Assembly: GCA_027627225.1 (NCBI GenBank)
Contig: CM051029.1
Location: forward strand, 76,173,578 to 76,237,577
Direction: 5' to 3'
DNA length: 64,000 nucleotides
Origin: Congeria kusceri
Lineage: Eukaryota > Mollusca > Bivalvia > Myida > Dreissenidae
A program made the translations under genes and the position numbers. The notes beneath the pieces are model-generated. The model had not been told where the DNA came from. It made no database searches and was given only the letters and a program-made list of their open reading frames with translations. Of this stretch, positions 22,216 to 35,200 are shown in pieces (within the stretch, counting starts at the first letter, position 1; the number at the start of each line of letters is the position of its first letter).

Positions 22216-24320
22216 CAGAATCAACCCAAACCCATCAATCTCTCATGCATATACTTGGAAATATCCCAGCCAAACCCACACCTATATCAAGTCAGTCAAT
22301 TCAGTGTAATTCTTCCGTTTATGCCAGATGAATGTAAATGCTCTTCGCTCTTTATTTTCCTTAAGACCCTTGGTCCCAGTCTCTACCTTAGAAAAATATA
22401 AAATGGGCGAATGACTCTTATGGAATAGTTGTCAGCTGCCTGGCTATAATACTCTCTTTTCACCCTGGGCAACCCAGGTTTGCTTTCCGACCGGCGCGTG
22501 TGAGTGAAGTTGGTGGTGGACTTCCATCAGGCACTGCTGCCTCCCTATTCCTCATCACCAGACCACACACAATTTAAAAAACAGGTAAAAGTAACTCATA
22601 AAAGCTGAAAACTGCAGTTATGATTCAAAATTTGGCTCAACTTTATTTTGATGTATAGGAAAGTTGAATTGGGTCACTCTGGATCCACACATTATGACCT
22701 TTTTTCCACGGAAAACCCTCGTGAACTACAAGAAATACACATATGGTATCAAATTTTTGATGTTATTTGGACCTCTTGCATGAATCTTCAGAAGGCTTTG
22801 TTTTTTTTCAAAAAGCGAATATTCTGTTGAGCATTTACGGAGATAGTTTCAAAGATATACGTTGAGAAATAAATAGCTGTTGGATTTCAAATCAGTTTAA
22901 CTTAATTCATAACTGTTGCATGAAAATGGGGCTATAGTGACCTTTCCACGCTTTTGAGAGTTTTGTTACCATTACTTTGACCTAGAATGAGTTTAAAGCG
23001 ACAGCTGACTCATCACTTTGCACAGGTGCTACGATGTTACTAAAGCAGTGTTATAAATTCGTGATAAGGATCTTTTTGGGGTCTGCTGTGAACATATGCC
23101 CCTAATGTGCCCTCTTCCCGCCGTGAAACCATGCCTACAAGTTACCCAATACTGTTGTCTGAGATAAGTGAAAACGATAAGTTTAGGGGCACCATCTAGG
23201 ACCCTTTTTAATGTTACAAGTTTAAGAAGTTAAAACATAGCAAATGATTTGTGTCCAGCTGGAAGCTCATGCCCCATCTCCCCCCTCCTTTTGAATCTGC
23301 GCCTTATGCGTTGGTCTTGGATAAGCGATAATGATCAGTTATGTTCACGGGGTACAGATGGAATAAAATATTTATTTTTATTTTTTTTTAATAAAAAAAC
23401 TAAAAAATATTAACGCAATCAACTTTAAAACAAACAACCTGCTGATAACACTTGATTAAGCAAATCAATAGGACCTGTGACAAATTAACATAATTAGAGC
23501 GCCATCGGTTCCGGATGTCGTTATAACTAGTGCACATTGTATTGATTGGTTCTCGCATATTTTGCGTCAGAGTCAGAAACTGAATATTCAGTTATAATGG
23601 GTACCAGTTTAATGGAAAATAATCCGCTCCATACACAATTGTGTCGAAAGTAGAATATTCCGTTATAACGAATGTCGTTGTAAAAGGAGCATAACTGATT
23701 AAAATCAGCTAATAACACATTTGAATGAGGGTTTCTGAAAAGTTTGTGTTTTGGTTCTGTTTCTTTAAGGTCCGCCAGAATCATATGACCATAACAGGTC
23801 AGGTAATTGCAGACTCCTGTGCATGTACATGTGATATGAATAATTGCGGGTCAGGCTGGCTCTTATGGTTCTGTGCTGATTTTTCTGGGGATAGTTTTCT
23901 TCATTCTGATGATTGTGTAGTGATATTCATTGCTGCTTGCGCTGCTGCTGTTGGTGCTGTAGTTAACGGTAGTGCTACCGGTGCTGCTGTTGCTGTTGAT
24001 GCTGTTGTTGCTGACACTACTAATGTTTAAAGCTGCAATGATTCTTTTGAAGCATCGATCAATGGTTTGTGAATGTCCATTGTCCATACTAAACTAGCCA
24101 TTGAATGCAATATTATATATTTTATTATAGGTGATTTGTCAGAAAAGAAGAATTATGGTTTTGTGTAGACTAATCCTGTAGATTGACCATGACATTATGG
24201 TTGGTGTTATACTGAACTAGTAATCTTATACATTATCACCATTTTCCACTGTTCGCATTTAAATGGATATATATGGGACATATACGTTTACATTAACCAA
24301 TCCAATGCCATTTATAAATA
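22216..24320. other. No gene recognised; possible Tc1/pogo-like remnants and GCT/GTT triplets
   Basis: 23,515-23,700 carries CCGTTATAACGAATGTCG and GTCGTTATAAC words in opposite parts, reminiscent of pogo/Tigger-like termini. 23,930-24,030 is a GCTGTT triplet-rich stretch that makes Ala/Val-rich (plus) and Ser/Asn-rich (minus) artefact frames. Confidence 0.35.
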
Positions 24321-24772
24321 TAGAATATTATGTTAGTATGGTGTTCTGAGAACATGTATCAGTCGAGTTGGTTATGTCAAGTCGTCTCGCACGAGTGGCG
24401 TAGCTTCCTTTAGGCACTGTAGGCACGCGCCTATACATTTTTTCTATAGATAAAAAATATGAAACCGCTTAAATGCAATCGAAACATGAGGGGGTAGGGG
24501 TGAGGGGCAATCTTTGTGGGTTGTTTTGATACTTAATTTATTAACGATTGCATCAATACTAAATATGTCTCATGAATATAAATACATACTTATTATATTT
24601 TATTCTAAAAAATAGGGTTTAACTTTCATTAGTTTGTGTAACTGTAGATAAACACCCCAGGCCTGTTATTAAAAGTCAGTTGTGTCTATTGTGCCTATTC
24701 ATATTTCATACCCAAGCTACGCCCCTGAGACTGATACTTGTTCTCAGAACCACATACTAATATAATATTCCA
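24321..24772. mobile_element. 44-bp inverted repeat enclosing a hAT-like remnant
   Basis: The outer arms 24,321-24,364 and 24,729-24,772 are inverted copies with few mismatches; both contain TTCTGAGAACA(A/T)GTATCAGTC. Inside, at about 24,386-24,727, are GTGGCGTAGCTT on the left and AAGCTACGCCCCTG on the right, i.e. a CAGGGGCGTAGCTT-type hAT terminus and a mutated partner, with TAGGCAC(G)-rich subterminal words. No clear 8-bp duplication was seen for the inner element. This suggests an old hAT insertion into the loop of a foldback element. Confidence 0.55.
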
Positions 24773-26663
24773 TTTATTATATACCCTTTCGGCATATTAT
24801 TCATAAAAAAAGAATCACAGACTATTTTGTTGCATGTAAACAATGCTTTTCGCGGCAGTGAGTTATGCATTGATGACGGCATTATGTTACAACTAGGTAG
24901 AACATTAGCTCCGAATGGATTTGTGTTGCTTTGTTTAGTGGATATTACAATCATTAGTATTCCATTTTATTTGTGTTGGATTAAATGCACAATAAATCAC
25001 CATCGCTGTCTGTTATTCTATTTTGCCTTGTGTTTAACAAAGGTGAAATTGAATAATACTGTTAGTTGATTGTGATAAAACAGTAGTAAAATTGTGTGTT
25101 TCTGGATATGTTGAACAATATGAGTGATGTCTGAAGAAATGCTGTACGGGGTGGGGTGCCTCTAGGAAGAAACGTTTACCGGGGTTAAGATTATCAGCTG
25201 CTTTTATTAATGTTCTGTTTATTTTATAAATGTATATTACAGACTAGATATCTAGATGAACACGTACGCTTTTGAAGTTGTAAATATGCATTCCGATAAT
25301 TTCCGATACGATCGCGTTTGTGACATAAAAAGTAGTTTGGCTACTAGTATGATATGGAAACAGAAAACGCTAGTAGCGAATACATTTACCCGTATCCGAA
25401 TATTGAATACATAAGGTATTGCTAACAGAAAAACAATAGATATATAATAATAATAAATATCATATCTCATGAATATTCAAAAACAAGCTGTATAAAAGAA
25501 AAATGAATCCAATAGAAATATTCAACTAAATGATATTTAAAATCGAAATCAAATCAAATCAAGCCATGGCTAAATCATTGCAGCTCTACTTGTGTTGTTT
25601 CTGTTGGCGCTGTTGTTGCTGTTGGGTCTGTTGCTGGTCTGATGTTGTGGGTGGTTGTGCATGATTGTTGTTGTTAATGGATCCAACTTTTAGGGGTTTA
25701 AAGTGAAGAAGTCGTTAAAAAAACCCACCAACAATACATTTTATTTGTTACGATTGAATAAGTATATAATTACTGATGCTATCATGCAAAAAGACTATGT
25801 GTAGTGTAACCTACATGTGTATTACTTTAACTGTTGAAAGTACTACAGCTTGACACTGATTCTACATCTCCACTGGTGCACTTAACTGTTAAAATTAACT
25901 ACTTTATGACATCATATACTGATCCTTCAGTTTAACATATCACATTTGTAGCATTTCTCAAAGTATTGTCCAGGACACCATGCAACAATTGTGTTTATCA
26001 TTCCACCAAATTCCTGTGAATTACGTAATGGAACCAATCAGGTGGATTTTGCTGAATAATGGAGCTTTTCTCTGCCTGCAGTTCTTTCAGAGTCTAGAAC
26101 AGCTGGCCTTTAAACTTCCATTTGATGTGAGGGAATATTGTGACATTGAATGGTGCAAGGTCATTGTCATCAAATAGGGTGCATACGCCATCATCTGGAA
26201 CTCGAGAACTCTGCTCTCAAGCTGGGTGCTGGTGGCTGTGTGTGGAGGCGCGATGTTTTGTTGTACGCGGAAGTCCTCAGTTGGAGTCCCCAGCCTCTTG
26301 TTCTGCAGTCTGTATTCTAAGTCATGGCAACGCGCATATCAGTGTATGCATTAAACTTAAGGAGTTGTGTATATATATTTGATATATTATATAATTATAT
26401 GGGTATTTTACTTTTGAAATGTACAAATACCCATTAACTGAAGCATCTGTGCAAAACTAGTGAAAATTGTGACTTATCTTGACTTTATAAATGACCCTGA
26501 TATGTTTTAAGTTGATAAACAGAAATGTTGCACCTTTGAGTGGTACTTAACATTGGGGTTGCTGCTGTATTGTACCACATGACAGAGGTTCACCATGCAG
26601 CTGTCAGCAAACATTACATACATGTACATCTTTGGCGTGTGGAGGGGCAGGCCCGGATTTACT
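24773..26663. other. No gene recognised
   Basis: Short frames only, such as 25,980-26,177 (65 codons, preceded by TGCCTGCAG inside). No repeat family or domain was recognised. Confidence 0.35.

Positions 26664-26691
<28 letters not shown>
26664..26691. repeat. Run of 28 G
   Basis: An unbroken G tract after GGCCCGGATTTACT. Its length is likely uncertain in the assembly. It produces Gly- and Pro-rich artefact frames on both strands. Confidence 0.95.
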
Positions 26692-26696
<5 letters not shown>

Positions 26697-27131
26697 GACG
26701 CACATACCAGCTGACACCAAAGTTTATGTGTTGTATATGTCTTCAACATTAAATTTGAAAAGGAAACAGCGGATTGTGAAAATCTGTGGTACCCCTAAAC
26801 TGATCAATTTCGCTTAAGGCACAGTTTCAGATGAGGGGGTTGGGGGGCACATGTGCTTCCAGCTGATCTCAAGCATGCATACATGTACATGTTTAAATTT
26901 CTTAAATGTTGTACTGTGGTGCCTCTTCTGCTGATCATTATCGCTCATCTAAGACACCCCCTTTATGCAATTCCTAGCTATGCATTCACGGGGTATGTGT
27001 TCGCAGTTGACCCCATAGAGATCCGTATCGCGGTATGATAACACCGCTTTAGTAACATCGTAGCACCATTGCTTGCGTGATGTGTCCACTCGGCACTGCT
27101 ACTAGCAGATTCCAGCATATGTACTTATATG

Positions 27132-28126
27132 CAGGGATCATATTTTTATAGAAAGTCAATCGGTCCTGAGGTCCGCCGACCACGCTCATGGTGTATCCGA
27201 ATTTTATGTATCCGAAAATGGTGCATGTCCGAAAATGCCTGTTTTAAAGTTTAACCATTATCTTCAAAGTTTACACGCCTCAAACTTCATTAAATTTTCA
27301 TGGCTATGTCTTTTGTGTGTTTTAAGTTAAAACTTTTAACTTCACAAAAATTTAAAGATAATGTAATTCAATAATTACAATGAAGCATCCATTCTGTATC
27401 CAAATTATGTCTATCCGAAAGATAAGGTATGTCTGAAATTGTGCATTTTAATTATTAATATAAACTACAAAGTTTCCATCCCTTAAGCTTAATAAAATTT
27501 TAATTTTTATGTCTGTTATACTGGTTTTGCTGAACTAAAGTTAAAATATAATTTAATACAATATGATCACTTTGTATTTTAAAATTAACTACATGACGTC
27601 ATGAACTTCAATTAAGCCAACTAACTAATAAACTAATTTTATTAAACTATGTTTTTACTACACTGTTTAGATATATTTCATATTAATATTTTATATCATT
27701 ATGAATGCAGCACAGTACATAAAATAATTATGCAGCAAATACACGTTTTCCTGGAGGATTACATGTGGCTGCTATTATCAGTCTCTATAGTAACCAGACA
27801 CAATTTTATCGTGGAGAAGTACAGACTGATCTGTGTCAGTAATATAACGCAGTTAACAAACTACAGCAAAAGCACTCCAATTATTGATCGATAGTGACAC
27901 GCCTGGGGCTCATGAACGCATCACTGATCCACCGGTGTTTGCACCTTCAGGGCATTGGGGCCATAAAACGCGTGTATTGGGTATTGAAATAAGGGGATTA
28001 TCACGATTTTTATAGCAACTGGATAAATCAAGAAAACTGATTGGACCGATTGCCAGTCATTTCAATCGGTCTTTTGTAAACCCAATTGGCCTCAGACCGG
28101 CAAAACCGAAAATAATATGATCCCTG
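27132..28126. mobile_element. 995-bp hAT-like element with perfect 8-bp target duplication
   Basis: Starts CAGGGATCATATT and ends AATATGATCCCTG (one base differs further in), with CTTATATG directly outside both ends (27,124-27,131 and 28,127-28,134). CAGGG-type termini and an 8-bp duplication are the hallmark of the hAT superfamily. Subterminal AATCGGTC/GACCGATT words occur at both ends. The interior is AT-rich with TATCCGAA words; the 81-codon frame at 27,649-27,894 shows no transposase or zinc-finger motif, so the copy is non-autonomous. Confidence 0.9.
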
Positions 28127-28134
28127 CTTATATG

Positions 28135-31100
28135 TATCAGCTATCATTTAAAACTCATAAAAAAAAAAAAATAGTCACAAATTTACTATAGCCATGTTTT
28201 AATTTTGCTAAATCTATAAAGTTTTACAACTGAAAGTGATTAATTTAATATCATTAAGTCATCTATTGCTAATTTTTAATCATTGAAACTAACCCCATGC
28301 TTTATGTGATATTCCCCTAAAGCTGGTATTATATGGCCGCATCTGCGGATTGCGTTTGCGTTCCGTGTGTTCCGTGTACGATTCTGTTAACGCAGGCTTT
28401 ATTCCATGCATCCCGTCATCAGTAACAGGTCTTTAAATAATATTATGTAATTATTAACTAACAAAATTCATTTAAATTCATAGTATCATTTGTTGCGTTT
28501 TTATAAGAGACATATGACGTAGACGCAAGATGCACATGGAATGATTTAATACATCCATGGAATACCAGCTTGAAGCCTCGGCTACAACCGGTTTGTTGCG
28601 ACCGTACGAAAAGCCTACAGCGAGATTTTTGTCAAGTACGTGTAGTGTCCCAAATTGTCCATGCGGTTTTTGTCGAGCACAAGGTCGTCGCAACGACTGC
28701 TACAGACAATAACACAGAGGCTTAAGTTGATGCGACGGCTGTGCGTCAATCACTCATTGCGTGCGCTGAACATATTGACATCCTACGTTTGCAACAACTA
28801 CTTTTGTCTAAGGTAGCACTTACGGCTCCATTGCGATAAACGTACCAGCGCATCAAGAATAAAACTGACACCTAACGGTCGTCGCAAGAAACGTGGGATT
28901 CTTGCACAGTGACTATGTCATGTGCTTACTATAAATAACCAAGATTATTTGCATGCAATTAACATGATGTTGTCACTTTCCACAGTATCTCTGTTTTTCA
29001 CGTGTATTACAATCATAAAGCTACTTTGAAGCACTGTAAATATTTTGTTTATAAGTTTAAAAAATTTACGATAATATCTTCCTGAGGTTCATGCCAAATA
29101 TAAAGTCGTAAATGGCGCGAATATGTGTAGGATCTTACGAAAACAAGCTGATATTTGCGTTGGTGACCAAATACTTTGCTTTCTTGCGGTGATTGTGTGA
29201 ACTACTTGCCTTGATCATGCCATATCTATGGGTTGGTTGTGAGTCCTTAAAAGTAATTCAAGGTTAATGTGTGATAGATGCATGTCATACGCACGATTCA
29301 AAGGCACAGCTGCAGTCGACTAAAATTGAAAAAGAGCTGCAGATGTGCGGCGACCGCAGATTGCCCGTACGATGGCCGCACTTATCCCGTACAAACTCCA
29401 CAAGATTGTACAAAAATGCATGCATTTGTCTTGAGCTCTCAAAGGTCGGCGCTGTGGTCCGGGGCTTGAACCAGCCCTTTGAGGGTTATCTGTAGATTCA
29501 TGAAAGTGGTCCATATTGCATCATTTGTTTGAATTTCCAAATGTGTTGATAGAATGAAAATATGGATGGATAGATGGATGGATGAATGAATGAATGAACA
29601 AACGAAGATATTTTAAGTATTTTTTCTTATTTTAATATGTATGTTTTACATATACAGACAAATTAAGATGATATTGTCAGTAATATGAAAGTAATTCAGT
29701 CGAATGTTGGAATGTTATATCTATGTCTTTAGCCTGTATTGATAAACATCTAGTTCATAGACGGTTACCGCTCAACTTGTTTTGTTACCGATTCAAAAAA
29801 GTAACATACTACATCACTGGAAAAATTCAATTATTTAGTATGGTAAGCTCGACCCGAGTGCTTACAGTTTGTGTATCTGTTTGTCTGTTATTATTATTAC
29901 GCGATTTCTTCGTGCATAATTGTACTTGTTGACAGTTGACACATGTTTAATTGGAGACAGTTTACACGCATATTGGCGAAGCACGAAGAAGTCGAGAAAC
30001 GTGTTGTTACTAAACAATACATGGTTTTGGCATTGAAATAGGTTTACTTTTAAGTATAAAAAACTCTTCAATAAAGCTGGTCCCGGACTATCCCGGGTGA
30101 GCCTGTAACCGAATACACAAGTGAAATACACAGTTCAGCACCTCTAATCTGATAACCGCTAATTACAGGAACGTGTTGGGAGACTTTATCTTCATCGGTC
30201 ATATGATACCAGGACAAAATCAGTTAAAAATCAGTAATTGTATGCTAAAATCTGCTGTTGTTTCCATTGTGTGTTGCAAGATGACATAAGGCATAAATGT
30301 TAGGCTTTGCCTTCAAGATGTTTTAACTGTCATTTTGTGTTATAAATCTCACATCAGTTAATTTTCATTTAATTTTTGCATACTAATGAAGAGACCTTTA
30401 TAAGACTTTTATAAAATAATAGTTTGAATGTGTCATTTTCATCAGAAGAAATGTAATTATTGCATATATTATTTTTTGCAAACTAATTCCCGTGTTAGAG
30501 AAATAAATACAATATATACATTCAATTTAATAAATCTTATACCAGTGTAAACCTTGTTTAATTTCCTTTCAGAAAAGTATATGGTATATATACATGCAAG
30601 TATCATTTATAGTGATATACAGCATATGACCTCCTTAAACATAGCTTTTTTCAAGTTGTTTGTGTAACACTCTGATTTATCTAGCTCTGCAGGTGCTGAT
30701 AGGCAAAGGTGTAATTGAAGTTATGTATGTAGATTAGACACGAACATTTGAAATGTGAATTAATTCTGAATAAACTGTTATTTGGAACTAACTCTAAACC
30801 GTTTCATAAACAAGTTTGCGTTATAATAGTAAATGTAGTAACATCTAAATTAACGTTTAGTTGGTCGTTTTTAACAATTGTACCCAAGGCAAATTTCTTG
30901 GTTCCTTTGCTTCTTTTATGAAATAATATGATAATTCATCTTCTTGAACTTCAACAGTAACAGCAGCAAATGCATGAATTATTATATGGCATCACACAAA
31001 CCATGTTGTCAGACCTATACTTCCAGGTGAAATCGTATTTTAGTAACTCTACGTAATATCTGTCTTTCAAACCTGTTTAAACCTTTTTAATATGTCATTC

Positions 31101-31499
31101 ACAGCATTTTGCAAAGAATTACACCAACTCTACACTGGATATCATAGTCATTCGGTCCATTAGTTGTGTACTTTAATGTAGACGACTACAGTTACATGAA
31201 CACACTGAAAGGAATCTGAATGAAGTAAACAAATATATAACACATTTATTGCATCAATGGGTTTACAAAATATATACTGTATATGTCTGAATATTCAAAT
31301 TGTATAGCGTTTTTGTATGTTTCTGCGATGATTATTTAAGATCAAGCTTTAGGCTTCATGAGTGAAAAAATACGACAGACCATATCAAAGAAGATATAAG
31401 TGAAGTCAAGTCAAAGTCACTGACTTGATTTGACAAGAATAGAAGTTATCAATAGCAACAAGGAATATCAGTCATATAAACATAAAACCATTCAGAGGT
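28135..31499. other. No gene recognised; patches with CG-rich words
   Basis: 28,330-28,900 and 29,330-29,400 hold GTCGTCGCAACG, TTGTTGCGACCGTACG and GCGGCGACCGCAGATTG words that differ from the AT-rich surroundings and might be a further DNA transposon; no inverted termini were found. 29,558-29,600 is a GATG/AATG microsatellite. The rest is AT-rich and featureless. Confidence 0.35.
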
Positions 31500-32395
31500 A
31501 AAATGGAAGATTAGTCTTAATATGGAAGACTAATCATAACAGGTGAGATCAGTCATAACAGGGAAGATTAGTCATAACTGGGGAGATTAGTCATAACAGG
31601 TGAGATCAATCATAACAGGGGAGATTAGTCATAACAGGTGAGATCAATCATAACAGGGGAGATTAGTCATAACAGGTGAGATCAATCATAACAGGGGAGA
31701 TTAGTCATAACAGGGGAATTCAATCATAACAGGGGAGCTTAGTCATAACAGGGGAGATTAGTCATAACAGATGAGATCAATCATAACAGGTGAAATCAAT
31801 CATAACAGGTGAGATCAATCATAACAGGGGAGCTTAGTCATAACAAATGAGATAGTTCATAATAGGGAAGATTAATCATAACAGGGGAGATCAGCCATAA
31901 CAGAGGAGATCAGTCATAACAGAGGAGATCAGTCATAACAGAGATTAATCATAACAAAGGAGATCGGTCATAATAGGGTCGATCAATAATAACAGGGGAG
32001 ATAAATCATAACAGGGGAGATCAATCCTAACAGAGAAGATCAAGCATAACCGAGGAGATCCATCGTAATATTGCAGATCTATCATAACAGGTGGGATCAA
32101 TCATAACAGGAGATATATCATAACACTGGGAGATCCATCATAACAGGTAAGATCAATCATAACAAGGGAGATCACGTGGGATATCAATCATAACAGGAGA
32201 GATCATTCATAAAAGTTCAGATCAGTCATAACAAAGGTGATCAATCATTACATTGGAGAAAGATCATAACATGGGAGAGCAATCATAACAGCGGAGATCA
32301 TTCACAAAAAGTACAGTGAACTATAACAGCTGATATCAACAATAAAAAGGTGGTCAGTTATAACATGAGAAACATCATAAAAGGGACGATAAATT
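31500..32395. repeat. 19-bp minisatellite
   Basis: About 45 units of GAGAT(TA/CA)(G/A)TCATAACAGG(G/T), with the ATCATAACAGGGGAGAT core clearest at 31,550-31,830. The units grow more diverged toward 32,390. In the cleaner part GAGATTAGT and GAGATCAAT units alternate, hinting at a 38-bp higher-order unit. Confidence 0.93.
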
Positions 32396-32791
32396 GCATC
32401 AGAAAAATGTGCAGATATTGACATGAGTTACTTTTGTGTTGTAAAGTGTTGTGTAACCTATTTGAAGAGTTACGAGGTTAGCTCCCTCGTAAAAGAAATT
32501 TCCATTGTCAGCATATTGTGCCTGTTTTCTTCTCAATAATTATAATGACGATTGTTTTTAACAATAAAATACTCCTGAACATCATTGAGATACACGCAGA
32601 GTAAGCTTATCATAGACATATAGTAGTAATGCTATTTCTCTATGTTTATAGATTTGATGTGGATCTTTGTATTTAAAACAATTTAAAGATTGTTTACTTT
32701 AGTAATGCTGCAGGCACTCATTAAGTTCATTTCTATGTTTATTTATGTTGCGTACTATCTCCTATTGTTGTGTATACATGTATGGAACATA
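32396..32791. other. No gene recognised
   Basis: AT-rich sequence between the minisatellite and the next TIR element. Confidence 0.4.
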
Positions 32792-33959
32792 AGGCTAGAG
32801 TTTTTTAATTTTTAGATTTACAGGAATTTTTTCAAAACTGAGCACCAGGAGGAGGGAATAAAAATAAAAATAAAATAGAAAAAAGTGAGCATATAATAAA
32901 AATAAAATGATTAAAAGTATAAAAAAAATTAAGTTATTATAAAAGTATAAAAAAAATCAATTTATTATAACTGCACCTAAATTGAAAAATATATTATTAC
33001 AAGAAAGGTTAATCTAGAAATAGAAGTAAAGATATTTTTCCATATTGTTAGAGGGTTTTAGAACTACTATTTGGATTTTTCAAGTTATGTCTTTTTTGAA
33101 ACAAATATCCCATCAATCTTAAATTTATAAACAATCTGGCCTAAATCAATGTAGAACGCATATTCTGTATCGTATTCTAGAACATTTTTTGTGCATAATG
33201 TGCATGTAGTAGATCTACATTGTTGTTGATTGACATCGTTTTTAAGCTGAAATTATAAGAAAAAATATACCAGAACACAGTTGTTGTATTTTTCAAATTT
33301 GGTACGAACCGCACTAGAAGAAAACATACATTCATACCCATTTCGTACCCATGGAAAAATATACGTATTTTAAACGCGAATACTTTTTACATTCGTTGCA
33401 TGAAACAACATATACAATGATATTGTTTATGATTATAACGTATTTATGTATAAAATGCTTTAAATGTGTTGCATATATGAATATATTGTTTTCGCATTTC
33501 GGGCACCTGCTAAATCTTTCATCCCATACTGCTTTTTGATGTTATTTCATTATAATTTTTGTCAAAAGAATGTAACTGTATGATTTTAATTAATTATTAT
33601 TTTGTTCTTTATGTTTTTGATAGCAACTTTAAAATACACAGCGGTCGCGCAACTTTAAACTACACAGCGGCCGCAACTGCCATTGATGTTTTTATTGTCC
33701 CTAGCTAGACTGGTTTTCCCGTATTTACAATAAAATATATGCGCAGAACGCCAGAAAATAACGTCAATTTGTAAAGCAGTCTACTGGCGCGCAAAAATTA
33801 CTACGAAATGACGTTGTCGTAAATAGGTTACACAAGACCAATTTATTTTAAAAGACCAATAAAAAAAAATTATACGATTTTGAATTTTATTTTTATTTGG
33901 GTTTTGCAATATTTAGGACCGGCGCTCCCGTATATCGAAACATATAAAAACTCTGGCCT
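32792..33959. mobile_element. 1.17-kb element with 34-bp imperfect TIRs
   Basis: The left end AGGCTAGAGTTTTTTAAT and the inverted right end AGGCCAGAGTTTTTATAT stay alignable for 34 bases with 27 matches. The interior is very AT-rich with ATAAAAATAAAAT runs, and has a 26-bp direct duplication at 33,623-33,674 (CTTTAAACTACACAGCGGCC words). No target duplication was found, so the superfamily is open. Frames inside are short. Confidence 0.6.
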
Positions 33960-34754
33960 GTATAAACATTGTTACAGGCGTGAATAATGCCTAGCTTAAA
34001 TTTAACCAGACACCATCCAATTTTTCCGAATTTTAGGCATCAGGCATACTGTCTATGAAAGTACCTAATTTTTAGCCCAGTTTGGGTTGGCGTCCGGACA
34101 GCACTTAACCCAATGTCCAGACTGCACTCGCCTGATGTTATGACTATGCTCCTGCTACACTAATTAATGCAGTAAACATGCTGATGTCTGCCTGATTACC
34201 AGTCACTCACCAGAAGGTCAGACATCGTTCTGCCTTGACCCAGTCTGTGTCATTCTTGAGCCATCCCAGCGCCCGACATAAATTTACTGGACCCAATGAT
34301 GAAGCGGTACCCAACCAGTGCTGTCAGATGTCTAGGCGGACATCAGCAGGGCATGATCTGACACCAGTGTATCTGTTGTTAATGGCAAAATGTTGCCAAC
34401 CAACCTCAGGACAGATTTTAACAGATGTTAACACAAACTCAGCACCCAGCCAATGCCCAAAAATGACCCTGCAGTCGTTAGGTGCATGGAAGGTTCCCCG
34501 GCCTTAAAATTATTAATAATTGAGCTTAATTATGACTGGTGTATAACATGGGCCTTCATTCCATTGGTACAAGGTTTGCTGAACAAAAGTCATACAGGCT
34601 TAGAAGATACCAGTTATATCTGTAACATATTATATCAACCGACTAACAAACAACAGCTGAAAGGCCGTTTATGTGGTGGAAATCAAGTAAAACATTGTTT
34701 TCCCTTTCACTACTCATGTTTATTGATGGTGAGTAGGTAGGTAGGATTTTTTTT
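33960..34754. other. No gene recognised
   Basis: Moderate GC with repeated CCAGTC/CACCAG words. Two overlapping 90-95-codon frames (34,235-34,740) lack recognisable domains. Confidence 0.35.
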
Positions 34755-35095
34755 CATTACCCCACAAAGTGGAAGGCATTAAGCATTGAACTTGTTTGTC
34801 CGTCCGTCTGTACATACATCCCAAAATTTTGTCGACTCAACTCCTCTTTAACTACATGGCGGATTTTATTCAAACTTAAACAGCTGAAGAACTTTAATGT
34901 GTAGGTGACCGTAAAAGAAGAATAGAATATAATATACATGTTTAAACAAATTTATTTATCAAAATATCCAGAAGGCCCGACATTTTGTTGACTGTACTCT
35001 ACTTTAACTGCTGGATGGATTTCTTTGAAACTTTTTGAATTTTGACTGCGACTAATTTGAGCAGAATTATGGCCCTTTGTCACTTTTTTCCACAA
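34755..35095. mobile_element. Truncated tandem-monomer element
   Basis: Starts TTACCCCACAAAGTGG and TTTGTCCGTCCGTCTGTAC, then about two degenerate monomers with TTTTGTCGACTCAACTCC, TTCAAACTTAAAC, TTTGAAACTTTTTG and AATTATGGCCCTTTGTC words. This is the same architecture as the elements at 14,835, 36,010, 39,200 and 44,499. No right terminus is seen. Confidence 0.5.
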
Positions 35096-35104
35096 TAGAA
35101 TATA

Positions 35105-35200
35105 CAGTGGAACACCGCTATTTCGTAGTCGTTCAGACTGACGCAAATAGTTCGAAATAGGGAAGTTTGAAATAGCGATCTTCCAACCCCCGCACAGAGA
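35105..35200. mobile_element. Possible pogo/Tigger-like terminus
   Basis: TA followed by CAGTGGAACACCGCTATTTC, then AAATAGTTCGAAATAGGGAA. Known Tc1/mariner and pogo-type ends often start CAGT next to TA. No opposite end was identified. Confidence 0.25.

Noticed and set aside
23725..24087. Ala/Val-rich and Ser/Asn-rich frames
   Set aside because: Both are readings of a GCTGTT triplet stretch; no conserved domain.
25980..26177. 65-codon frame with an internal CTGCAG acceptor-like word
   Set aside because: No donor with matching phase and no recognisable domain.
26507..26817. Pro- and Gly-rich frames on both strands
   Set aside because: Caused by the 28-base G tract.
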